The notes under the pieces were generated by a model that had not been told where the DNA came from, did not search any database, and worked only from the letters and a program-made list of their open reading frames with translations. DNA of 5,894 nt, taken from NCBI GenBank assembly GCA_003563755.1, contig PWUB01000276.1:1-5894 (forward strand). Reading direction: 5' to 3'. Below are positions 1 to 5,629 of the stretch, piece after piece. The stretch's first letter is position 1, and the number at the start of each line of letters is the position of its first letter. Source of the DNA: Clostridia bacterium. GTDB taxonomy: Bacteria > Bacillota_E > SLMV01 > PUMD01. Made by a program: the position numbers and the translations under genes.

Positions 1-2
1 GC

Positions 3-449
3 TCAGACCTCGCCGCCCGCCTCAGCCTCCTTTGCGATGGCCTCCAGCATGCTGACGCAGTTATCCCTGGTGGCCTTCCTGACGATGGGGTCCACGGCCA
101 GCGCCAGCATGGGAACCCCCAAGCTGACATTGACGACCAGGCGGATCCGGCACCCACCGTTGTCCGGCTCAAAGGTCCAGATACCCCTGAACTCCTTCAG
201 GTCCCCCTTGAGCTGGTCGAAACGGATGGTGAGTTCTTCGTCATCGAAGTCATCGCGCTCGGTCCACTTCACCGGGCGCCCGCGGAGCCTGCAGTGCCAT
301 TCTGTGATGGTCCAATCATCACCCTCCTCCATCACGATGATCCTGTCGACGTTGGCCATGAAATCCGGATAGCGCTGCATGTCTTTGCCGATGCGGTAGC
401 ACGCCTCCGGAGAGGCATCCACGGCTATCTCTGTCTCTACCCTTGCCAT
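3..449 (-). CDS. SRPBCC-fold protein (polyketide cyclase / COQ10-like START domain)
   Basis: A 148-residue protein that is essentially one SRPBCC (START/Bet v1-like) domain. The N-terminal strand VETEIAVDASPE, the following helix with YPDFMANV, the central WTITEW and WTERDDFDD strands, the GIWTFEP strand and the long C-terminal helix (about residues 115-140) follow the order seen in Polyketide_cyc2 / COQ10-like proteins, whose usual length is about 140-150 residues. These proteins form a hydrophobic cavity for lipids or aromatic ligands; the ligand here cannot be read from sequence. No signal peptide or membrane segment is visible, so it is probably cytoplasmic. Start choice: the ATG at 449 lies seven bases after a run of seven G. 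A GTG at 455 overlaps the aminotransferase TGA and would add two residues, but is too close to that G-run. It is the second gene of an operon with the aminotransferase and is very likely co-translated. Fold is confident; function unknown. Confidence 0.85.
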   Translation of the reverse strand: MARVETEIAVDASPEACYRIGKDMQRYPDFMANVDRIIVMEEGDDWTITEWHCRLRGRPVKWTERDDFDDEELTIRFDQLKGDLKEFRGIWTFEPDNGGCRIRLVVNVSLGVPMLALAVDPIVRKATRDNCVSMLEAIAKEAEAGGEV

Positions 450-451
450 CG

Positions 452-1747
452 TCACACCCCCCCATCTTCAGAGCCCATGTCCTCCAGTTCAGGCGCTACT
501 TCCTCGAGCACCGCCTCCAGCCTGTCCAGCCCCTCCATGAGCAACTCGTCATCGATGTTCAGGGGTGGGGCAAGGCGCATGACCGTGTAGTCCATCAAGC
601 TGGGCACGACGAGAACGCCCCGATCAAAAAGCTCAGCCAGGACCATGACGCCGCCCGCAGGGTTCACAAAATGCACCCCCAGGAGAAGCCCCATTCCGCC
701 CACATCCGATATGACGTCCGGGTACTCACTCTGCATTTGCTTCAGGCGATCCATGGTCCATTCACCCTTGCGGCGGGCCTGTCCGGCGAGATCCTCGTCC
801 TGCAGGACTCTCAGGGTCGCCAGTCCCACGGCGCAGGCCAGCGGGTTGCCTCCAGTGGTGGTGGAGTGGATCCACGGGTTCGCATCGAACAGGTCGAAAA
901 TCTCCGCCCGGGCGACGGTGGCCCCCAGGGGCATGACCCCTCCCCCGAGCCCCTTGGCCAGGGTCATCATGTCCGGTACCACACCGCTGTGTTCGCAGGC
1001 GAAATTCGCACCCGTTCGCCCCAGGCCGGTCTGTACCTCGTCAAGTATCAGTAGTGCTCCCGCCCGGTCGCACATCTCCCTGACCCCCGTGAGGTAGCCG
1101 GGATCCGGCACCAGCGCTCCCGATTCTCCCTGGATGGGCTCCAGGATCACCGCCGCTGTATCCTCATCGAGGCAGTCCTCCATCGCCCGCAGGTCGTTAT
1201 AGGGTACGTGGTAAAAACCGGGAACAAGGGGTCCGAAATGATCCCTGTAGGTGCTCTTGGCGGTGGCCGACAGGGCCCCCATGGTCTTTCCGTGAAAGCC
1301 ACCCTCCGCGGCGATAATCTTCTTGCGCCCCGTGTGCACGCGGGCTGCCTTGAGGGCGAACTCCACGGCCTCAGCTCCGGTGGCACAGAAAAAGCTCCGC
1401 TGAAGGTCACCGGGAGGGATCTCCGCCAGGGCCTTCGCCAGGATTATCTCGGGGGCTGAGAGCATGGTCCGGGTGGTCATTCCCATCCGGCCCAGCTGAT
1501 CGGTGACCGCAGCGATGATTGCCGGGTGTCTGTGACCCACGTTCATCACCGCATAGCCCGCACAGAGGTCGATGAACTCCTTGCCTTCCGTGTCGAAGAT
1601 CGTCGAGCCCTCGCCCGACCATTCCACGTTCGTCATGCCCATCAGCCTGTAAACCCGCGCCCGCCCCGGATTCACGTAAGTCCCCAGCTCATCGAGCAGG
1701 ATCCCGGAATCGAGATGCTCGCGGTTGCTAAGTCGGTCTTCCCCCAT
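452..1747 (-). CDS. Class III PLP-dependent aminotransferase (acetylornithine/putrescine/GABA aminotransferase-like)
   Basis: A complete 431-residue fold-type I, class III (subgroup II) aminotransferase. Visible landmarks: TGAEAVE phosphate-binding loop at 123-129, FHGKT near 151-155, EPIQGESG at 203-210, LDEVQTGLGRTG at 235-246 with Asp236 contacting the pyridine nitrogen, the PLP lysine Lys265 in LAKGLGGG, and STTTGGNP at 295-302 with the phosphate-contacting Thr297. The enzyme moves an amino group between a donor and a 2-oxo acid in the cytoplasm. Class III members act mostly on omega-amino groups (putrescine, ornithine, GABA) but some use alpha-amino acids, and substrate cannot be assigned here. 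The ATG at 1747 is preceded by GGAAGGTG, about six bases away, so the start is well supported. The stop runs into the SRPBCC gene downstream. It diverges from iorAB, which may mean its 2-oxo acid product, or the amino acid it handles, belongs to the same pathway; this is inference. The acidic tail (EEVAPELEDMGSEDGG) is not part of the catalytic core. Confidence 0.93.
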   Translation of the reverse strand: MGEDRLSNREHLDSGILLDELGTYVNPGRARVYRLMGMTNVEWSGEGSTIFDTEGKEFIDLCAGYAVMNVGHRHPAIIAAVTDQLGRMGMTTRTMLSAPEIILAKALAEIPPGDLQRSFFCATGAEAVEFALKAARVHTGRKKIIAAEGGFHGKTMGALSATAKSTYRDHFGPLVPGFYHVPYNDLRAMEDCLDEDTAAVILEPIQGESGALVPDPGYLTGVREMCDRAGALLILDEVQTGLGRTGANFACEHSGVVPDMMTLAKGLGGGVMPLGATVARAEIFDLFDANPWIHSTTTGGNPLACAVGLATLRVLQDEDLAGQARRKGEWTMDRLKQMQSEYPDVISDVGGMGLLLGVHFVNPAGGVMVLAELFDRGVLVVPSLMDYTVMRLAPPLNIDDELLMEGLDRLEAVLEEVAPELEDMGSEDGGV

Positions 1748-1763
1748 GTGTGTTCACCTTCCG
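1748..1763 (-). promoter_or_regulatory. Ribosome binding site of the aminotransferase gene
   Basis: The minus strand reads GGAAGGTG followed by a short A/C-rich spacer and the ATG at 1747. AAGGTG is a good anti-Shine-Dalgarno match at a normal distance and fixes the start. Confidence 0.7.
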
Positions 1764-1836
1764 TCCGAACTATTGACGCGTCCTATCCTGTTTCTACTCC
1801 GCCCCTCTTAATCCTCTCCAGGGCATGCGGCGGTAG

Positions 1837-1842
1837 ATTATA
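1837..1842 (-). promoter_or_regulatory. Candidate -10 box for the aminotransferase-SRPBCC operon
   Basis: The minus strand shows an exact TATAAT about 90 bases upstream of the aminotransferase ATG, in the divergent intergenic region. No convincing TTGACA-like box sits 16-18 bases upstream of it, so this is either an activator-dependent promoter or a chance match in an AT-richer spacer. Confidence 0.35.
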
Positions 1843-1865
1843 CAGGTCTATGTGGGAAGAAGGCA

Positions 1866-1895
1866 TTAGTGCTACAATACTCAGGGTAGCACAAA
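1866..1895. promoter_or_regulatory. Inverted repeat, candidate operator overlapping a putative iorA -10 box
   Basis: GTGCTAC (1869-1875) and GTAGCAC (1886-1892) are perfect reverse complements with a 10-base spacer; two further T-A pairs flank them after one mismatch. A TACAAT hexamer (1873-1878) overlaps the left arm and would suit a plus-strand -10 box about 60 bases before the iorA ATG, although its -35 is weak. A regulator dimer bound here would occlude that promoter and could also act on the divergent operon. On the plus strand the right arm is followed by A residues rather than T residues, so it does not look like an intrinsic terminator. No regulator gene lies in the window. Confidence 0.4.
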
Positions 1896-1925
1896 AAGCA
1901 CGTGTCCGCAGGCACAGAACACGGG

Positions 1926-1931
1926 AAGGAG
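1926..1931 (+). promoter_or_regulatory. Ribosome binding site that fixes the iorA start
   Basis: AAGGAG lies six bases before the ATG at 1938. An in-frame GTG at 1902 would add 12 residues with no comparable site, and the added residues do not resemble the conserved IorA N-terminus. Confidence 0.8.
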
Positions 1932-1937
1932 ACCTCG

Positions 1938-3695
1938 ATGGCAAGGAGACTTCTGACCGGCAACGAGGCCATCGCACTGGGAGCCCATTCGGCCGGCGTC
2001 AGGGTGGCGGCGGGGTACCCGGGCACTCCCAGCACGGAGATCATAGAGAGCATCGTCGAGTGCGACTACCCCGATATCTATGCGGAGTGGGCGCCGAACG
2101 AGAAGGTGGCCCTGGAGGTGGCCATAGGCGCTTGCCTGGCGGGAGTACGCGCCATGGCTACAATGAAACACGTGGGAGTGAATGTTGCTTCTGACCCGCT
2201 CATGACCGCCTCCTATATAGGCACGAGGGGCGGCCTGGTCATAGTCACCGCGGATGATCCGGGCATGCACAGTTCGCAGAACGAACAGGATAGCCGAAAT
2301 TACGCCCGCTTCGCCAAGGTCCCCATGCTGGAGCCCAGCGACAGCCAACAGGCCCACGACATGATGCTGACGGCGTTTCGCATATCCGAAGAGTTCACCA
2401 CCCCGGTATTCCTCAGGTCCACCACCCGCATCTCCCACTCCAGGAGCGTCGTCTGTGCGGACGTGAGGGAAGAGTCCGCGGTGAAACCGGGCTTTGTCCG
2501 CGACCCGGAGGGCCTCGTGATGATCCCAGGTCATGCCAGGAAACGCCACCCGGTGGTCGAAGAACGCCTGGAAAAACTCCGGGCATACGCCGAGGAGGCG
2601 GAGGACCTCAACCGCATGGAGCTGCGCGACCGGTCCGTCGGGGTAGTGACCGGAGGCATCGCCTACCAGTACGTCTGGGAAGGGCTGCCCGAAGCGAGCA
2701 CCCTCAAGCTGGGCCTAAGCTACCCCCTGCCCATGGAGATGATCCGTTCCTTCGCCGAGCGAGTGGACAACCTGTATGTGATCGAGGAGCTTGACCCCTT
2801 CTGGGAAACCCAGATCCGCGCGGCGGGAATAGAGGTCACCGGCGGAAAGGATGTCATCCCCCTGACGGGTGAGCTTTCGACAGCCCTCGTCACCTCGGCA
2901 GTAGCTGCTGGTGAAGCCGCGGACTCTCGCACCCCCGGTTCCCTGGCTGACCTGCCAGCACGACCTCCCGTGCTGTGCCCCGGCTGCCCCCACCGGGGTG
3001 TGTTTTACACCCTCAGCAAGCTGGAGATGCTGGTGAGCGGTGACATCGGCTGCTACAGCCTGGGCGTGATGCCTCCCCTGTCAGCAATGGACACCCTCAC
3101 CTGCATGGGAGCCAGCATATCTCATGCCATGGGAATCGAGAAAGCCCTCGGCGACGAGGCCGGCGATATGGTGGCGGTGATCGGTGATTCGACCTTCATG
3201 CACTCCGGCCTGACCAGCCTGGCGGACGTGGTTTACAACGACGGGAGCGTTACCACGGTGATCCTGGACAATCACACCACGGCTATGACGGGCCACCAGG
3301 GCCATCCGGCCAGCGGGAAGAATGCACGCACCGAGGAGGCACCCCGCATCGACCTCGCAGGCCTGGTCAGGGGCCTGGGAGTCGAGGACGTGCACACTGT
3401 GGACCCCTACGATCTGGAGGCGGTGGAGCGGGCGGTTAAGGACGCGGGGGATCATCCGGGGCCATCCGTGGTGATCGCGGATAGACCCTGCGCGCTGCTC
3501 AGAGGTGTCATCCCCGGCCCGGACTACGTCGTCAGCAAAGACTGTGTTTCCTGCGGCATGTGCCTGCAGTTGGGGTGTCCGGCCCTGGTTATGGCCGAGG
3601 ACGGGCGAGCAGCCGTCGATTCCGTTCTGTGCAACGGCTGCGGTCTGTGTGTCCAGGTCTGCGCGTTCGGAGCCATACGAGAGGATGACGCCTGA
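1938..3695 (+). CDS. iorA: Indolepyruvate:ferredoxin oxidoreductase, alpha subunit
   Basis: A 585-residue IorA, the thiamine-diphosphate and iron-sulfur subunit that oxidatively decarboxylates indolepyruvate and other aryl-pyruvates to the aryl-acetyl-CoA, passing electrons to ferredoxin. Domain order is standard. The N-terminal pyruvate:ferredoxin oxidoreductase-type domain has GYPGTPSTEI (26-35), EWAPNEKVALE (50-60) and MKHVGVNVASDP (76-87). A transketolase-like linker domain spans about 230-320. The TPP-binding domain has CPGCPHR (347-353), GDSTFMHSG (416-424) and DNHTTAMTGHQ (444-454). The C-terminal ferredoxin domain has Cys536, 539, 542 and 547 (Cx2Cx2Cx4CP) and Cys565, 568, 571 and 575. 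The second cluster ends in Cys-Ala rather than the common Cys-Pro. The N-terminus begins MARRLLTGNEA, typical of the family, and there is no export signal, so it is cytoplasmic. It is followed at once by iorB, the obligatory partner. Identification is very firm; preferred substrate within the aryl-pyruvate range is not resolved. Confidence 0.97.
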   Translation: MARRLLTGNEAIALGAHSAGVRVAAGYPGTPSTEIIESIVECDYPDIYAEWAPNEKVALEVAIGACLAGVRAMATMKHVGVNVASDPLMTASYIGTRGGLVIVTADDPGMHSSQNEQDSRNYARFAKVPMLEPSDSQQAHDMMLTAFRISEEFTTPVFLRSTTRISHSRSVVCADVREESAVKPGFVRDPEGLVMIPGHARKRHPVVEERLEKLRAYAEEAEDLNRMELRDRSVGVVTGGIAYQYVWEGLPEASTLKLGLSYPLPMEMIRSFAERVDNLYVIEELDPFWETQIRAAGIEVTGGKDVIPLTGELSTALVTSAVAAGEAADSRTPGSLADLPARPPVLCPGCPHRGVFYTLSKLEMLVSGDIGCYSLGVMPPLSAMDTLTCMGASISHAMGIEKALGDEAGDMVAVIGDSTFMHSGLTSLADVVYNDGSVTTVILDNHTTAMTGHQGHPASGKNARTEEAPRIDLAGLVRGLGVEDVHTVDPYDLEAVERAVKDAGDHPGPSVVIADRPCALLRGVIPGPDYVVSKDCVSCGMCLQLGCPALVMAEDGRAAVDSVLCNGCGLCVQVCAFGAIREDDA

Positions 3696-4309
3696 TGGAT
3701 GCAGGGTCTGAGGGTGTCAATGATATCGTCGTCGTGGGCGTCGGCGGCCAGGGAATCCTTACGGCCACGGATGTCATAGCCAACGCCTTTCTCACCGCCG
3801 GATTCGATGTGAAGAAGTCCGAAGTTCACGGCATGGCCCAACGGGGCGGCTCGGTCGAAAGCCATGTCCGCAGGCACCCGGAGGAGGTCCACTCCCCCCT
3901 GGTGTGTCCCGGGGGCGCGGACGCCGTCGTAGCCTTCGAACAGATGGAGGCTCTGAGGTTCGCCCGGATGGTCAGGGATGGTGGGGTGATCATATACAGC
4001 ACCCAGCGCATACCCACGGTGTCCATGTCCATGGGAGAGGCGGAGTATCCGGAGGATATTGAGAGGCGACTGGGACGCTACACTCCCCACATCATACCGA
4101 TACATGCCCTGGACGTCGCACGGGAGCTGGGCAATCCGAGGGTGACTAATACCATCCTGGTGGGAGCTCTCTCCGGGCTCACAGAGGTGCCAGAGGCAGT
4201 GTGGAACGATGCTCTGCTTGACCGCATACCAGCCCGCTTCACCGAGGTCAACCTGCAGGCACTGAGCCGGGGAAGGTGCCTGGTTCAACAGTACCGGCAG
4301 GGCCGTTGA
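3695..4309 (+). CDS. iorB: Indolepyruvate:ferredoxin oxidoreductase, beta subunit
   Basis: A 204-residue IorB, the gamma-domain (POR/KOR gamma-type) partner of IorA. The Rossmann-like start IVVVGVGGQGILTATDVI (11-28) and EVHGMAQRGGSVESHVR (43-59) are the family signatures; GGADAVVAFEQMEALR (73-88) is also typical. The length matches the usual 190-210 residues. The ATG shares its A with the last base of the iorA TGA, and GAGAGGA lies upstream inside iorA, so the two are translationally coupled, giving roughly equal subunit amounts. A short leader (MDAGSEGVN) precedes the first strand; a later GTG at codon 8 is a possible but less likely start. The stop codon sits exactly where a group II intron-like element begins on the opposite strand, so the last codons (QYRQGR) may have been affected by that insertion. 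Confidence 0.96.
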   Translation: MDAGSEGVNDIVVVGVGGQGILTATDVIANAFLTAGFDVKKSEVHGMAQRGGSVESHVRRHPEEVHSPLVCPGGADAVVAFEQMEALRFARMVRDGGVIIYSTQRIPTVSMSMGEAEYPEDIERRLGRYTPHIIPIHALDVARELGNPRVTNTILVGALSGLTEVPEAVWNDALLDRIPARFTEVNLQALSRGRCLVQQYRQGR

Positions 4310-4379
4310 TCGGCTGGGTGGCGGGGGCTCCCCCGCCGTCCCCCCACCACCGGACATGCGGGCGGGCATCTGGCGGTTC
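4309..4379 (-). mobile_element. Group II intron 3' end remnant (domain V + domain VI-like)
   Basis: Read on the minus strand, ACCGCC (4377-4372) pairs fully with GGTGGT (4351-4346) using one G-T wobble. On the plus strand the same position is an A-C mismatch, so the structure favours minus-strand RNA. An inner ATGC/GCAT helix (4369-4366 with 4359-4356) and two unpaired bases on the 3' side complete a domain-V-like hairpin of about 35 bases, with a CGC triad at the wobble. Six G later comes an 8-bp helix, GGCGGGGG with CCCCCGCC (4337-4330 and 4327-4320), then ACCCAGCCGAT. This resembles group II domain VI, with unpaired A near the end and the AY 3' terminus. The upper helix is imperfect and lacks a GNRA loop, so it is probably degenerate. 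No reverse transcriptase is present. Family assignment is from memory of group II 3' ends; a covariance search would decide it. Confidence 0.45.
4316..4341. terminator. Strong GC hairpin after iorB (possible non-canonical terminator)
   Basis: Seven bases after the iorB stop, two G-C pairs, two G-T pairs and then a perfect 8-bp GC stem surround only the central CT. It could slow or stop plus-strand transcription leaving iorAB. The plus strand continues with C and A rather than a T tract, so it is not a standard intrinsic terminator. It coincides with the domain VI-like helix of the intron remnant. Confidence 0.3.
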
Positions 4380-4419
4380 AGGATTGTTGAATATAAATAC
4401 ACCCGTGGCTCGATCCACA

Positions 4420-4527
4420 CTACCATGCCTGCCTTCTACAGGGCTGGTACCATCGCCATCTGATTATCCTGGGCCTGCGATAGAGCCGACGCTGGCCTCT
4501 ACGTTTCAACCACTTGCCACCCAGTGC
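4420..4527 (-). pseudogene. Possible C-terminal remnant of a group II intron-encoded maturase
   Basis: A 35-codon open stretch, bounded upstream by TAA and ended by TAG, contains WLKRRGQRR and then PRIIRW. Intron-encoded proteins commonly carry a WLxRRxQR-like motif in the maturase region near the C-terminus, followed by a short basic tail, with domain V a few tens of bases further on. Here the domain-V-like hairpin begins about 40 bases after the TAG. The match is short and basic residues are common in such frames, so this is only a suggestion supported by position. No start codon or upstream reverse-transcriptase motif is present. Confidence 0.2.
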
Positions 4528-4611
4528 TTACACATTCTAGACCTTTCGGACAGTGCTATGGTGACGCAGTATCAGAGACAGGGTAACGATGAGGGAGGGA
4601 GCTGTGACAGA

Positions 4612-4999
4612 TCACCCAGATCTCCGAAGTTCGCGGATCTCGTTGAAGAACTGCCCAGTTCGTCTCAGCAGTTCGGAGACCTCGTCTTTATCAAAGACCG
4701 CGAAGGGCATGTAGTCTCCTTCCTGACGGTCAGCAAACAACTGATCGTATAATCTGCCCGTTACCTACTATGCCTGTCTTGACCAACTCTCGGTGAAACG
4801 CACTTCTGACCCCAGAGTGCTTACGGAAATGCATGCCTCGCTCCAGTAGGATTGATGTGACACAGTAAAATGCAGCATAGCACAGGCGATTCACACAGAA
4901 GCCCAGGCGACCCGCCTCATACTCGCTTTCCGCAGCAGCTAGGCTCTCCAGGGCTAGATTCCACCAGTACTCCTCCGCCGATGAACCGCCGTCTACCAT
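4612..4999 (-). pseudogene. HEPN-domain protein (HepT-like toxin), frameshifted
   Basis: The first 83 residues, from the ATG at 4999, are a HEPN domain of the COG1895 type: tandem helices with ALESLAAAESEYEAG, RLCYAAFYCVTSILLERG, then the family-typical FRKHSGVRSAFHRELVKTG. This frame stops at 4730 after the non-homologous tail IRSVVC. Shifting by one base at 4750 restores the expected ending at once: YDQLFADRQEGDYMPF and a last helix with VSELLRRTGQFFNEIREL, ending at TGA 4612. The joined product would be about 128 residues, normal for the family. HEPN proteins of this kind are RNases or toxins neutralised by an MNT nucleotidyltransferase partner. The start overlaps the end of the nucleotidyltransferase gene by seven bases and has a GGGAGGGAG site seven bases upstream. 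The shift may be a genuine inactivating mutation, programmed frameshifting (no obvious slippery run; the local bases are ATTATAC) or a sequence error. The frame is certain; the cause is not. Confidence 0.85.
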
Positions 5000-5340
5000 A
5001 TGCTGACTCCCTCCCTATCAACACTCTTCTTGATCGGCGATCTTGAAAGTCTACCATCGAGCCATTCTCTGGAACCTACCACCAAGGCACTGATGTTCGT
5101 ACCCAAATCGAGGTTTATCTCAAATACCACATCCGATACCTCAGCCCGAATCCTGTGGCATCTTGGGACAGATAGTACCACGAGAACATCAAGATCGGAT
5201 TCAAGGTCAGAATCACCTCTAACCCTGGATCCGAAGACGACAATGTCAACCAGAGGAAACCGGGCGGATAGATCCCGTTTCAAGCGAGCAAGGGCCTCGA
5301 CCTCACTGTCAGCAAGATCTAGCTGGCCAAGCTCCTTCAT
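4993..5340 (-). CDS. MNT-family nucleotidyltransferase (MntA-like antitoxin)
   Basis: A 115-residue minimal nucleotidyltransferase. FGSRVRGDSDLESDLD (36-51) is the GSx10DxD signature, with Gly37, Ser38 and the metal-binding Asp49 and Asp51. A third acidic residue typical of larger polymerase-beta-like enzymes is not clear. The C-terminus (REWLDGRLSRSPIKKSVDREGV) follows the pattern of partners of COG1895 HEPN proteins. In type VII toxin-antitoxin systems such a protein AMPylates and silences its HEPN partner; that role is inferred from family and gene order. Start choice: the ATG at 5340 has GGAGGAG nine bases upstream. An ATG at 5358 would add six residues (MEECEP) but lies at that ribosome site and lacks its own. 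Downstream, the HEPN ATG overlaps its last codons, so the pair is translationally coupled. A TTGCCC-17-TACGAT promoter-like element lies about 55 bases upstream. The gene looks intact although its partner is broken. Confidence 0.9.
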   Translation of the reverse strand: MKELGQLDLADSEVEALARLKRDLSARFPLVDIVVFGSRVRGDSDLESDLDVLVVLSVPRCHRIRAEVSDVVFEINLDLGTNISALVVGSREWLDGRLSRSPIKKSVDREGVSIW

Positions 5341-5349
5341 GGGTTCACA

Positions 5350-5356
5350 CTCCTCC
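5350..5356 (-). promoter_or_regulatory. Ribosome binding site that fixes the nucleotidyltransferase start
   Basis: The minus strand reads GGAGGAG, then nine bases, then the ATG at 5340. It overlaps the alternative ATG at 5358-5356, which argues against that upstream start. Confidence 0.7.
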
Positions 5357-5394
5357 ATCCGTATCTGGTCACCAATGAAGACGAAGTTGATATC

Positions 5395-5423
5395 ATCGTA
5401 GCATCGCTATGTGCTCAGGGCAA
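5395..5423 (-). promoter_or_regulatory. Candidate sigma-70-type promoter of the MNT-HEPN pair
   Basis: On the minus strand TTGCCC (5423-5418) and TACGAT (5400-5395) are separated by exactly 17 bases, leaving a leader of roughly 50 bases before the nucleotidyltransferase ATG. A small palindrome, TAGC-GAT-GCTA (5409-5399), touches the -10 box and could be an operator for autoregulation. Both hexamers are imperfect, so this is moderate evidence. Confidence 0.45.
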
Positions 5424-5562
5424 CGGACGTGCATCACCTGCTCGGTGCCGGGCACAAACTGACGATCTATCCCCATGTCCTGCGTCTACTGAAATCAACC
5501 CTCACCGAGGTGGACCCCACTCCAGCAGATCATGACGACATCTTCGGAGGTCAGGGGGAGTT

Positions 5563-5586
5563 ATGCGAGTCCGCATCCGGCGGTTC
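5563..5586 (-). repeat. Second, truncated group II domain-V-like fragment
   Basis: This 24-base stretch matches 4356-4379 at 19 of 24 positions on the same strand, including an unbroken final GGCGGTTC as read on plus. On the minus strand it gives GAACCGCC, then GGATGCG and CGCAT. The inner helix ATGCG/CGCAT is a perfect 5 bp closed by GACT, better preserved than in the first copy. The 3' half that should pair with ACCGCC is missing and replaced by AACTCCCCCTGACC. It therefore looks like a fragment of a related element broken just after the upper helix. Confidence 0.4.
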
Positions 5587-5629
5587 TACGCCGTTTCATA
5601 ACAACTCCATATCTCCGTATCTTACACCT

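Larger units (their letters stand above)
4310..4611. other. Gene-poor spacer between iorB and the HEPN gene
   Basis: No intact gene is recognisable. The iorB-proximal end holds the intron-like structure, and 4420-4527 holds a short open frame that may be an intron-protein remnant. Between 4528 and 4611 I see only short inverted repeats (for example GTGA and TCAC in 4603-4614) and no T-tract terminator for the minus-strand HEPN gene. A long plus-strand open frame crosses the area, but its right part is antisense to the HEPN coding sequence and its protein is low-complexity Pro/Ser/Thr, so it is not supported. Confidence 0.5.

Noticed and set aside
1902..1937. An upstream GTG start for iorA adding 12 residues
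   Set aside because: It has no ribosome site and the extra residues are not typical of IorA, whereas the ATG at 1938 has AAGGAG at six bases.
1881..2549. A 222-codon minus-strand open frame
   Set aside because: It is antisense to the conserved N-terminal domain of IorA and has no family features.
1903..3877. A 13-base direct repeat, TGTCCGCAGGCAC, at 1903-1915 and 3865-3877
   Set aside because: One copy lies inside the iorB coding sequence and reads as ordinary codons (MSAGT-like or VRRH frames); a match this short in GC-rich DNA is probably chance.
4320..4337. A standard rho-independent terminator for iorAB
   Set aside because: The GC stem is strong, but no T tract follows on either strand, and the helix is better explained as part of the intron-like element. 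It is kept only as a low-confidence possibility.
3524..4426. A 300-codon minus-strand open frame opposite iorA and iorB
   Set aside because: It lies antisense to two firmly identified genes, has no recognisable domain and reflects the GC-rich codons of the other strand.
4276..4752. A 158-codon plus-strand open frame overlapping the end of iorB
   Set aside because: It overlaps iorB out of frame, crosses the intron-like hairpins and is antisense to the HEPN C-terminus; its translation is low-complexity.
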